Shown piece after piece: positions 35,522 through 47,900 of a stretch of 64,000 nt of DNA (position 1 is the first letter of the stretch; each line of letters begins with the position of its first letter). The stretch comes from Notospermus geniculatus. Its lineage: Eukaryota; Nemertea; Pilidiophora; Heteronemertea; Lineidae. The notes under the pieces are model-generated. The model was not told the origin of the DNA. It saw only the letters and a list, made by a program, of their open reading frames with translations, and made no database searches. The stretch is from assembly GCA_002633025.1 (NCBI GenBank), contig NMRB01002750.1, positions 10,235 to 74,234 of the forward strand, read 5' to 3'. Position numbers and translations under genes: made by a program.

Positions 35522-36708
35522 CCCAATCCCATCAGTCTCAGAGATAAGCAGAATCGGTGTTGGGTGAATTTTGAGACTATCGATGATTCTCCTTTATGCA
35601 CCAAATTCACACTCTTGGCTGGTGGAGATCATGAAAAGAGGCAAAGAAATCCTTAGCTAGTGCTCCTGAGAGTCGGACCGGCAAGAGCACGAATCAGATG
35701 GACCATGGATGAGAGTGATTGATGGCGAACACCGTGACCCATGATGGAAAACTTACCTGACACAATCATGCCTATACTGATTGTCCAGCCCATCTCAGCA
35801 TCTTGACTTCCTGCTTAGAGATGTTGTTTCGTGATGTATAAATGGTCTATACACCTCATAGGCTTTATTTAGCTCGAAATGATTCTTCTTTGGCGCCAGA
35901 AAAAGCTTTCGAAGTCATTCTAATAATACACCATCCCTAATCGATGTAATTTCTGTCTACGTTTTGGTCTATTTTAGAATAACATTCTTTTTCCTGTATT
36001 CTTTTAAATCGGTCAACTACGTGTATCTGGAAAGCTCTCTGATGTCATGGAACACAAAAAATGCATCTACATCATTCTGGACTCGCACTTACACTCCTCG
36101 CAGTGTTTGCACGCGCCTGTTGACCGCCTGCGTGCATAACCACTCAACTGATGCTTAATACTATCGAAAATTCATAAGCGCCTTGGTGAAGTACATCATT
36201 CAAACCATTCGCAAGCAAGTCATTCGACGGCACTGTGATCGCCCAGCGATGACATCGATTGATGATCAAGTTAGACTGCGCGGTATCGAAGGACGCGGTC
36301 CAATGTGGCATGTGGCATGTATGTATACGTTGAGCCAATCAAAAAGTGGTTTACGTTTTCCTTGGCTACACCCCAAGTAATGATCTGTCATTGGTCAATT
36401 TGGTGAAGTGCCACCAAGTGTTGTTCCATGTATTGCGGCCAACCTTGCTGCAGTGGCTGGTGGTGTACAATTATTTAACCAGGAAGAAATGGAAAGGAGA
36501 GTAAACTACCCTGAGCAAACATGCCACGGTGATCGTTCCAAAAATGTTGACAATAGATAGGCCTGTTGCACCAAAAACGGTGTGCTAAAGCTGTGCATTC
36601 TCTGACAAGGAACATTCCAAACAACCTGGTCAAACAGGGTGCATCTAAAGCAGGCGAATCGACACGTTCATCGTCGTTTTATCACCGGTAAACCTTCGCA
36701 AAATGAGT
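35522..36708. other. Spacer between the two GPCR copies
   Basis: No coding signal is seen. It lies upstream of copy A's start and downstream of copy B's stop on the same strand, so copy A's promoter probably lies here. No TATA-like or other element could be assigned with confidence. Confidence 0.5.
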
Positions 36709-38191
36709 TTAACCAGTAGTGGTGGAACAAGATTTTAGCGAGCAACGTGCAACTAAAGCCGAAATATCTCGTCGGTATTTCCGCCCACCACCAATCACAT
36801 ACAAGTAGAAATTCACTGCATGATTAACATACCAAATATTGACGACCGCTACATATTGCAAGTCGTAGCGTAGGCGCCAATACTTCTGACTGAAATCATA
36901 CAGACGGTGAATCTGCGGAATATTAAATACCACATCATACAATCTGAATGGTATCGAGAGAATGACGTAAGCAACACACACGACAATTAACATCCGTGTA
37001 AGATGTCTCGTGTCATTCTCGCGAGAATTGTGATCAGAGGGACTAGTGATTTCTTTCCTTTTTTTTGACGTCATCTGCAGCGTCGAAACGATCCAAGCAT
37101 TGCAAATGAGGATGATTGTCAATGGTATGATTGTTCCAAACCACACATGAAAGCCCAGCACTATGTTCTTCAAGACGGAGTCATCAACCACAACCTGCAG
37201 GATTTCGTCATCTGAAAACCAAAATTAAAAGAAAAGAATAAGGATCTCTACTTGCGTTTCGATCATCGATCGAGTTTGTTCCGAAGATTTCTTAGTAAGT
37301 TTTCATCAACGCATCCACGTTTTGCGACGTCACCGTTGAGTAGTCGTCCATATCGAGACCAGAGGTTTAGATCCTCTTTATTAAAATGTCATAAGTCATT
37401 CCAGCCCAACGTTACCTTCTGCGGTGTACTTGTAAATGAAGAAGATGTGGATATTCGCACTCAGTGCTAGTGTATACGTGATACCGACAGTAATCTTAGC
37501 CCGTGAAACAGTGCACAGTCTCCGAGCGGCCAGGGGGAAGCGGACAGCAAGCAATCGGTCCACGGCCATCTCGCCCAGCGAGAAACCCGAGATCATCGCA
37601 AACGTGTAGGACTGGTACCACGTAAATCTGCAGGTGAAGGATACATAACGACAACCGAAGTCCATGAATTTTGAGTGTGACAGAGTGAGAGGCGGAGAGA
37701 CAGAGAGAGGATGAAGCATTCCGTCTTCTCAGCACACAGAAAAGACGCCGACATTAGAAAATCAGAGTGTGCATATTGTAGGGAAGCTGATTCCTTTTTA
37801 CAGGTGGAGGAAGCTTCCTTCAATATCTTGGATGGACAAACTAGTAAGGGATCATATAGTTGACGGGAACTTACTGAAGAGTGAGTTCGCTTGGTCGTCC
37901 AGATCCTTGCCACCAGTAGATGACTGGAAAACCCCAGAGTGCCTCGATCAGGACCATAAGATCAGCCAAAGCTACAGCTGCAATGTAGATCGAGGTGGAT
38001 ATCTTCCTATTTTCCTTTGTCATGGCGACGCAGATGGTTAAGATATCACCTGGGATGCCCAATGCGACTGTCACCATCCACAGATATTTGGTGAAGAACG
38101 TCATGAGTGTTCGTAGCGACTGGAGAAGTGCGTCATCCGTGACCCCGAGGACGAGCAAAGACGCATTGGTTGCTGTAGGAATGCTTGTCAT
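36709..38191 (-). CDS. Class A (rhodopsin) GPCR, copy B (intact)
   Basis: Seven-pass plasma-membrane receptor, three exons (38191-37875, 37627-37416, 37211-36709), 343 aa. Junctions CTTCA|GTAAGT to CTGCAG|A and GAAG|GTAACG to TTTTCAG|AT join in phase. Seen: N-glycosylation site NAS in the short N-terminus; TM1 LGIPGDILTICVAM; TM2 ALADLMVLIEALWGFP; TM3-loop GEMAVDRLLAVRFPL; TM6 LIVVCVAYVILSIPFRLYD; TM7 NHAVNFYLYVIGGGRKYRRD. DRL replaces DRY, NFYLY replaces NPxxY, and the usual TM1 Asn of GN is Asp here (copy A has Asn). Start chosen at 38191 because it aligns with the MTS start of copy A; an in-frame upstream ATG (38302) would add 37 non-hydrophobic residues. Very similar to copy A, so they are tandem duplicates of an orphan, probably peptide-type, receptor. 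Confidence 0.88.
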
Positions 38192-38898
38192 CCTGCGCCG
38201 GGAAAGTCTGACCAACAAGACCGCGTTTAGTTGAATGCTATCCAACGTATACTCACGTGTTGGAAATTGCGACTTAACGCCACTGAACTGGCTACCTTTC
38301 AACCAAAGTTTTCCACGTTAAAAGAGACGAGGAAGCTCAAAATACGACACTTCCAAACTGGGATCTACTATTTGTCGATATCTCTCAGATAATCTGTATT
38401 TCGAATCACACATGATTTATTTTAGTTGTTGCCATTTTAGTAACCTTTTAGGTCTTCCACAAATAATTTACATGTATTTCGGATTAGTCTATTTTGGTAT
38501 ATGCCTGATATAACGACTTCACACTGCGGTTTAACGTCGCGTGGTATTTTAAGCAGTCACTTTTTGTCGCTTAATACAAAGAACCGTAGTATTAGAAAGT
38601 ATAGCAACGTGATTGTACATGTACATGTAGATACATGTACATGTACAAGGACCAAGGTCAATGCCTGACTTTTTATCCCGAAAGGCACCGTACCTTTAGG
38701 ATTTTCCGAAACTTCTCAGGATTTTTCACGATGATGAAATAATATTTTAAATAAAAGAAAAATAAAAAAAAAACTCAGACGGGTTTCTCAAAAGAGTTTT
38801 GGGGTTGCATATTTTTGTGCCCGTGTCAGACGACCTTTTTGTAAGAGTGGGTATCGATACGAGGTGTTGCTGAATGGAAAATGAATGTCTCTTTGCAG
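38192..38898. other. Divergent upstream region between GPCR copy B and L3HYPDH
   Basis: Short intergenic tract with a striking run of ACATGTAC palindromes (38615-38648). The acceptor CTCTTTGCAG directly before the L3HYPDH start region suggests a 5' untranslated exon here or further upstream, not located. The two genes point away from each other, so a shared promoter is possible. Confidence 0.5.
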
Positions 38899-38901
38899 AT
38901 C

Positions 38902-41900
38902 ATGGCTGAAGATTTGGAAATCAAAACTGTAGAGATGCACACGGGAGGGGAACCCCTCCGTTTAGTTGTGTCCGGATTGCCACAAATCAAAGGAGCAACA
39001 TTGCTTGAGAAAAGGAAGTATGCGAAAGAGCATCTGGATCACATCCGAAAGTTCCTCATGCGTGAGCCGCGTGGTCATTTGGACATGTACGGAGCCTATT
39101 TGGTTGAACCGGATCACCCAGAGGCGGACTTGGCTGTCCTTTTCACTCACAACGAGGGCTACAGCACAATGTGTGGACATGCAACCATTGCTCTTGGACG
39201 ATACGCAGTAGATAAAGGGCTCGTGAAAGACATCTCCCCTCCTGAGGTGGAGGTGAAAATTCAGGCACCAGCAGGACTGTTGCGCGTCTTCACACAAGTA
39301 GGTGAGACGGGAAAATCAGGAGCTGTACGGTTTCTTAGTGTCCCGGCGTTTGCCATGGTGACGGGTAAGTTAGGGCAAAGTATGCGAAAGAGCATCTGGA
39401 TCACATCCGAAAGTTCCTCATGCGTGAGCCGCGTGGTCATTTGGACATGTACGGAGCCTATTTGGTTGAGCCGGATCACCCAGAAGCGGACCTGGCTGTC
39501 CTTTTCACTCACAACGAGGGCTACAGCACAATGTGTGGACATGCAACCATTGCTCTTGGACGATACGCAGTAGATAAAGGGCTCGTGAAAGACATCTCCC
39601 TTCCTGAGGTGGAGGTGAAAATTCAAGCACCAGCAGGATTGTTGCACGTCTTCACACAAGTAGATGCGACGGGAAAATCAGGAGCTGTACGGTTTCATAG
39701 TGTCCCGGCGTTTGCCATGGTGACGGGTAAGTTAGGGCTGCAACTGTAGGTCATGTCTTTTATCAAATTGGAGAAAGAAAGGAGCTGTATACTTAAGGAA
39801 CGATTGTACCAAATCATTTTTTTAGGTATTAATTGTTGGGCAGTTGTACTAAAAACGGATGGAATATGTAGTTTAGACACCACTCTATATTGTGAAAGAG
39901 AAAAAATGTGACCATTAATACATAACTGAATGTTAAAACAAAGGGCTGGACATTTGCAAAATGACTGAAATGAAGCTAGCAGAAACACTCAAAATACTGA
40001 TTAATGAATTCGGTACATATGTTAGCTCAGTGTGTGTTTATTTTTTATTGCTGAAAACACCATCTTAAAACATCACTTTAAGAGATATTTGCATTCAAAT
40101 CTAAAACAAGTCAGCAATTTGCCTGATTCTACAGTTGTGTTCACGTTTGTGAGGACCTCATAGAGGGGGAAAAGGAAAACTAACATGACCAAAATGGTTG
40201 ACTGAATTGCCACAATCAGAATAATAATGTCCGGCCAAACAATTCGATGTAACCAATGTGACCAGTGATCAGTGTTATCACACACAGGATTCAAACCAAG
40301 GTCAGTACTCAGGCTGACTCAGGTTAATTCAGTACAGCCTGAGTATTGAACTTGGTTTGAATCCTGTGGTGGTCACAATGGTTACATCGAATTGCCTGGA
40401 TATTATTATGATTGTGGCAATTCACCCAACCATTTGTGACCCGGCACAGCAAAATGAGTCGGAAGTCGCACAGAAGAAGACCGAAGGTGGAACCAGACAG
40501 CAACCACAGAAATCGACCAAGTCAAATTTCACAATGGGCAGACAATCCTGAAATCAGCGAACCGTTGGTGTCACCTTGGACATGTTCGGTCTTCTTCTGT
40601 GCGCATTCCGACTCATTTTGTCGTGCCGGGTCACATTTGGTCATGTCAGTTTTCCTTTTCCCCCTCTATGAGGTCCTCGTGAACACAACTGTAGAATCAG
40701 GCAAATTGTTGACTTTTTTTCGTTTTGAATGCAAATATCTCTTGAAGTGCTATTTTAAAATGGTGTTTTCAGCAATAAAAGATACATGTAAATACACATT
40801 GAGCTAACATATGTACCAGATCAGTATTTTGAGTGTTCCTGCTTCATTTAAGACATTTTGCAAATGTCCTTTGTTTTACCATTCAGTTACATTTTTTTCT
40901 CTTTCACAATGAGTGATGTCTAAACTACATATTCCATCCATTTTTAATACAACTGCCTAACTATTAATACCTAAAAAATGACTTCAAGGTATTCCAACCA
41001 CCAATGGCTTTTATAAAAATTTGAAGATAAAGGTTTCTTGTGGATCCCGTTTGTGCAATGCATGGCACGTTAGCACATTATTGTTCCTTGTATGAGAAGT
41101 ATATGAATCCACGGTGTTCACAGACATTTAGTACCGTACATTGGTGTGTTGTAATGCAGGTTACGTTCGATTTTGAATGGGGTCAACGAGTCATCAATGT
41201 TTCCGAAGCAGGTGTTCTTGAATTCTACCATCTATTTTTGATTCTACTCGTGTTTGTACACATGCACACACATTGACATTCTAAGCCACAAACAATTGGT
41301 CCAGCTTTGCAGAGGAATATGTCCATGATCAATAACTTCAGAGATACAGAGACTACGTACCGGTACNGACCAAAGTGGGCAACACTGCTCCTTAAGCTTG
41401 AATTGTAGACTGGGTTTGAACCTGTTCAAAAATATTTTGGCCTGATATGCCCAGGATATGACTGATTTCGTATCCGTCCTATTTGTCAGATAAGTGTGGG
41501 AGCCAAAAATATGACTAAATTTTGCTCTGATTTGTAATTCCGTTACCGAAGAATTGCCCAAAACCTACTAGGGAATACGGACTTGTTGGCATATTATTTT
41601 CAGATTCTGACACATACTTTATCTGTATTACGTGATCGGCCAACTTAAGTGTCTCAACCATCGTTCCATTATGATATAACCTGTGTACAAACGGAAGTAT
41701 GCCATCTAAATCCTCACAGTTGTACGCGTGAACGTCATCTTTCATTTTACACCTAGATGTTTGGCCATACAAACTCTGAAGAATCTTTAGGGGGTTCCTT
41801 GGAACAGGAACGGTCACGTGCTCAAATGGTCGGTCATGAAGCGGGAATATATCGCTTTTTAACCACCTATATCTCGAAAATGTTGCACATCGAACGTATT

Positions 41901-44900
41901 CTTCGTCCGTCGTGTAGAAATACATATCCATGTATGGGCCTCTCCAACGCCCAATAGATTTATGATAATAGTCCAAATTAGATCGTGAATTCGAATATAT
42001 CTTTAATTCTTTGTCTAAGACTTGTTTAGCAACATATTCCTTCTGGGCTTCGATAGTCGAAATTATTTCACGTCTTTTTTCCAAAGGAAAATAAATGTCC
42101 ACGTCAATGTCGTATGGTATGAAGCCATGATGGCGCCAACTTCCCAGCAGAGTTCCGTAAAAAACGAAATGGTCCCAGTTGTGTTTATTCCCTAACTCAA
42201 GAATGAAATTCAATATATCCAAAAACAGTTCTTTTTTCTCTCTCGAAACTTGTTTTTCTTCAATCATGTCACACATTTCTGCTGATCTATTACGCCTTTC
42301 CTCCGAACATTTGATGAGCTTCTCATCATGATCTTGTTTCTTTACCATTCGACTCGTGGTCGTATCTGTACTTGAGCTGTTTCTTATCTCCTGTTGTATC
42401 ATTTTCGGAGACAATGCCCCCCTAGCTATTTCTTGCGAGGCCAGCCCTTGATATTTTTCGGCCAGTTTCCGTAGGTCCGGCAAGCCGTTGTTGTAGTGGA
42501 AAACCCTCACGCCAACGATCCATCCTCCAAAAAAGATAGCCGCAGCCGTCACACATGATGATATAGTTAACCTACAAAAAGGAATCATTAAGTGAAGAAG
42601 CATTGGCCCTTCAAGTATTAGAAAAACTCAGATGTCCAGATCCAATTCGTTTACAAAGCATACAATATATTCATCGCGAAATGTCGTTGACAAGTATAAC
42701 TACTACACTTCAAGTTGTCAGTGTTCTACAGCCAGGCCAGTTTCACAGGGCGGTACCACCCTGTTCAAAATTCAGAGGTCATTTTACCACCCTGTTCAAA
42801 GGGGCTGTTTGTTTTCGTCAACTGAGGAATCTGAGTTGTGATCCTTGGAGAAAATGGAGAAAGCTATGAAGCTGCAAATTGCAGCGATTATTCTGTATAC
42901 AGCACAACAAATAATCCCTGCAATTTGCAAGTGCAGTGCATAGCTTCTTCCCTTTTCCCAAGGATCACAACTCAAGATTCCTCAAGTGACGAAAACGGAC
43001 AGCCCCTTTTTACCACCCTGTTTAAAAATGTAACTTGCAATGCATTTTCTAATTACACCGTACCACCCTGTTTGAATTTTGGTTACTCCCACCCTGTTTG
43101 AAAAGCCAGGGCCTTAAAATCGTAGGAAAATGCAGTCAGTCATCCCACCCTGTTTGGAAAAATTCCTGGCTGAACACTGTAATATTCTGCGTTGGAAAAT
43201 CTGCGACGTGTCGTGACAGGAGGAGATTATCTCCTCCTGGTAGTGATTAAATCACTGCAGTACGGATTGCCTACCTCATTTTCCTGTTTTCAGTATCCAG
43301 AAAGGAAACTCATCTTCAGCGTCCCATTCACAACTGATCATAATTTCCTACGTGCATCGCTTTTGACATCTGTTACGTTGGGCTGACTGTAGATCCCCAT
43401 TTTATTGATTCATTTTATTCATAGGCCTACCGGTCGAAATATCCAATGGTTCCATTAGTTGCTTATAGTTACCCTGCCTTAACCGATCCATCCGCATGGT
43501 GTTCATCCAATTTATTGAACAATCCACTATCTTGACGGCTGGTGCTTTGTTCTGTCCACAGTCAGTAATAGCAACAACTAGCATCACCTTTTCCTGTACT
43601 TATTAAAAAAAATACCATTCCTGAATTGTGGAAAATAAGACATATTGCTTCAAAATTTGCTGTCCTTCCATAAATTGGGTGTATAATACATCAAGTCTAT
43701 TTTCGGGACGAGAAATATCGGTTTCTGGTTTTGTTCATTTTGTTTCCTTGCTCAATGACTTTTATGAGATGTTAACTTGCCTCGTCACGCGGGGTGATGA
43801 TTAGGCTGATGAAAATCATCTACCGGTAAACGAAAACGGATCTTTCGGTAAGTTTTCGACAGCTTCCGTCACATTCCGCACATGAAGAATCTTACCTCCC
43901 AACTTCAGTGTTTCGATGAAGGTGCCATTCGTACACTACGGTGGCCAAATATGAATACTAGTTCCACCTCAAACAGTCTGACGTCGTCTTTCCGCCATTT
44001 TCTTTTGAAGATTTTTGAGTGGACTTCACCAGTCGTTTGTTCAAACGGACGGGGTGTATTAAAGAGAACAGCCTATGCCTGCGAGGGAATGTTACACTTT
44101 TCACCCCGAGGCCCATCAGGGTCTTCGGGGTATTGTCATCACGCTGGCGTCTGTCTGTCTGGCGTCGTCGTCGTCCGTCGTCGTCGTCTGGCGTCGTCGG
44201 CGTCACGCAAAAACGACGTGAACGCTCTAACTTGAGAATGCTTCGGAATTTTCATCTCAAATTTGGTATGGTGATACCTCATGACATGACGCTTCTCGCT
44301 ATTGAAAATCGGCCGGATCTGATTCCTACTTTGGCCACCAGGGGGCACATAGTGAAATGACAAAATTTGCGATTACTCCTAAACTAGTCATCAAAACTTC
44401 ATGAAATTTTTATGGTGGGTGTATCCAGTCAGGGTACACAACATATCAGACGGGTTTTTGATTTGACCTACATTTCAAGGTCGCAGAGGTCAAAAGCTGA
44501 AATCTGATTGGTCAACGACGTGAACGCTCTAACTTGAGAATGCTTTGGAATTTTCGTCTCACATTTTGTATGTTGATACCTCATGACATGACGCTTCTCG
44601 CTATTGAAAATCGACCGGATCTGATTCCTACTTTGGCCACCAGGGGGCACATAGTGAAATGACAAAATTTGCGATTACTCCTAAACTAGTCATCGAAACT
44701 TCATGAAATTTTTATGGTGGGTGTATCCAGTCAGGGTACACAACATATCAGACGGGTTTTTCATTAGACCTACATTTCAAGGTGACAGAGGCCGAGGGGT
44801 TATGCCCGCAACAGCGTGGCTATTTTTAGTATCTCCAATGGTGTGGAAGTTGATATCCATGTCATAGAATGACTCGACAGTATAGAACCCATTGGATCTG

Positions 44901-47900
44901 TGATCTGACAAAGTTGTACTGTTATTTTATGTTGGGATTATTGTGGGGCCTCCTCCTGCCCTCCTCCTACGCCCAGTGAACTGTCGAAGTATAGACGTGT
45001 GCACTCTTAATTCGTGCTTTATTTACCTTCATTCTCAACTTGTGCTTCCACGGTGTCAGTGAGATCACGCCCGAAGTTGGCCCCTATCAACATCATGTAT
45101 AAATCCATGCTGCCGCCAACTGCCAAAGGGTTCCGCCATGACAAAATGCTTCCAACTTGATTTTCTTTCCGATCCCAAAATGAATTGTTTGTTGTATCCA
45201 AGTCCACCTTCTTTTTTCGGCTGTAACTTCTTGTCGTTCGATGGCGTCATACATCTTCGTTTTCCTCTTGTGCAAGGAGTGCAGAGAATAGGAGTGAAGC
45301 TCGGCTGCTTTCTTTGTTTCGGCTACTTGCCACAGATAGGCCCTCTTGCATTGAACCCAAGCGGATAAATCAACGCTACACTATCCTCCCAAGCACGAAA
45401 AGAAGCAGATGGCTGCAAAGGCGGAGGCGCAGGACAAGAATTAATTAAAACTGCTTGCTTGACCATGGCTATAATTTAGGCACTCTGTGGGAATTCATCG
45501 TTTTGCGGCGATGGCCGTTTTATCAAATACATGTAGGTCCAAAAACGCAAGGTTGCTACTTGTACTAGTACAAGTATAGCAACCTATAGATGTATTGCAA
45601 TGCGGCAAATAGCTCAACTTTCACAAGCGGTGCTCACAAACAAATCTCTGGTGAAGTACGTTATACATGTATATGCCAACATCTAGTGAATTTCGACGAA
45701 ATACATGTGTACTTCGATAAATGTTGTAGAATGCCAAAAATTAGACTTTTATGGATAAGCCCAATGCCAGTCTTTCCACAGAGGGTATTACCGAAAATAT
45801 ATCGGGTGGGCCAAAAAAAACGCATCGAACTTCAGATCTTGATTTCTCAACAACTGTCTATTATAATTCAATGAAATATGGTACCGTATACCAAAGGAAA
45901 ATAAATGTCCACGTCAATGTCGTATGGTATGAAGCCATGATGGCGCCAACTTCCCAGCAGAGTTCCGTAAAAAACGAAATGGGTCCAGTTGTGTTTATTC
46001 CCTAACTCAAGAATGAAATTCAATATATCCAAAAACAGTTCTTTTTTCTCTCTCGAAACTTGTTTTTCTTCAATCATGTCACACATTTCTGCTGATCTAT
46101 TACGCTTTTCCTCCGAACATTTGATGAGCTTCTCATCATGATCTTGTTTCGTTACCATTCGATTCGTGGTCGCATCTGTGCTTGAGCTGTTTCTTATCTC
46201 CTGTTGTATCATTTTCGGAGACAGTGCGCCCCTAGCTATCTCGTGCGAGGCCAGCCCTTGATATTTTTCGGCCAGTTTCCGTAGGTCCGGCAAGCCGTTG
46301 TTGTAGTGGAAAACCCTCACGCCAACGATGCATCCTCCAATAAAGATAGCCGCAGCCGTCACACATGATGATATAGTTAACCTATACAAAAAGGAATCAT
46401 TTAGTGAAGAAGCATTGGCCCTTCAAGTATTAGAAAAACTCAGATGTCCAGATCCAATTCGTTAACAAAGCATACAATATATTCATCGCGAAATGTCGTT
46501 GACAAGTATAACTACTACACTTCAAGTTGTCAGTGTTCTACAGCCAGCTAGGCCAGTTTCACAGGGCGGTACCACCCTGTTCAAAGTTCAGAGGTCATTT
46601 TACCACCCTGTTCAAAGGGGCTGTTTGTTTTCGTCAACTGAGGAATCTGAGTTGTGATCCTTGGAGAAAATGGAGAAAGCTATGAAGCTGCAAATTGCAG
46701 CGATTATTCTGTACAGCACAACAAATAATCCCTGCAATTTGCAAGTGCAGTGCATACTTTCTTCCCTTTTCCCAAGGATCACAACTCAAGATTCCTCAAG
46801 TGACGAAAACGACAGCCCCTTTTTACCACCCTGTTTAAAAATGTAACTTGCAATGCATTTTCTAATTACACCGTACCACCCTGTTTGAATTTTGGTTCTC
46901 CCACCCTGTTTGAAAAGCCAGGGCCTTAAAATCGTAGGAAAATGCAGTCAGTCATCCCACCCTGTTTGGAAAAATTCCTGGCTAGAACACTGTTATATTC
47001 TGCGTTGGAAAATCTGCGACGTGTCGTGACAGGAGGAGATTATCTCCTCCTGGTAGTGATTAAATCACTGCAGTACGGATTGCCTACCTCATTTTCCTGT
47101 TGTCAGTATCCAGAAAGGAAACTAATATCTTCAGCGTCCCATTCACAACTGATCATAATTTCCTACGTGCATACGTTGGGCTGACAGTAGATCCCCATTT
47201 AATTGATTCATTTTATTCATAGGCCTACCGGTCGAAAACTCCAATGGTTCCATTAGTTGCTTATAGTTACCCTGCCTTAACCGATCCATCCGCACGCACG
47301 GTGTTCATCCAATTTATTGAACAATCCACTATCTTGACGGCTGGTGCTTTGTTCTGTCCACAGTCAGTCATAGCAACAAAACTAGCATCGCCTTTTCCTG
47401 TACTTAAAAAAATACCATTCCTGAATTGTGGAAAATAAGACATATTGCTTCAAAATTTGCTGTCCTTCCATAAATTGGGTGTATAATACATCAAGTCTAT
47501 TTTCGGGACGAGAAATATCGGTTTCTGGTTTTGTTCATTTTGTTTCCTTGCTCAATGACTTTTATGAGATGTCAACTTGCCTCGTCACGCGGGGTGATGA
47601 TTAGGCTGATGAAAATCATCTACCGGTAAACGAAAACGGATCTCTTGGTAAGTTTTCGACAGCTTCCGTCACATTCCGCACATGTAGAATCTTACCTCCC
47701 AACTTCAGTGTTTCGATGAAGGTGCCATTCGTACACTACGGTGGCCAAATATGAATACTAGTTCCACCTCAAACAGTCTGACGTCGTCTTTCCGCCATTT
47801 TCTTTTGAAGATTTTTGAGTGGACTTCAGTCGTTTGTTCAAACGGACGGGGTGTATTAAAGAGAACAGCCTATGCCTGCGAGGGAATGTTACACTTTTTA

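Noticed and set aside
38881-39573. Single 230-residue ORF as the full proline racemase-like protein
   Set aside because: It runs past the true donor into the out-of-phase duplicate; the last ~70 residues are frame-shifted. The spliced gene with exons at 50.7-51.7 kb restores all conserved blocks.
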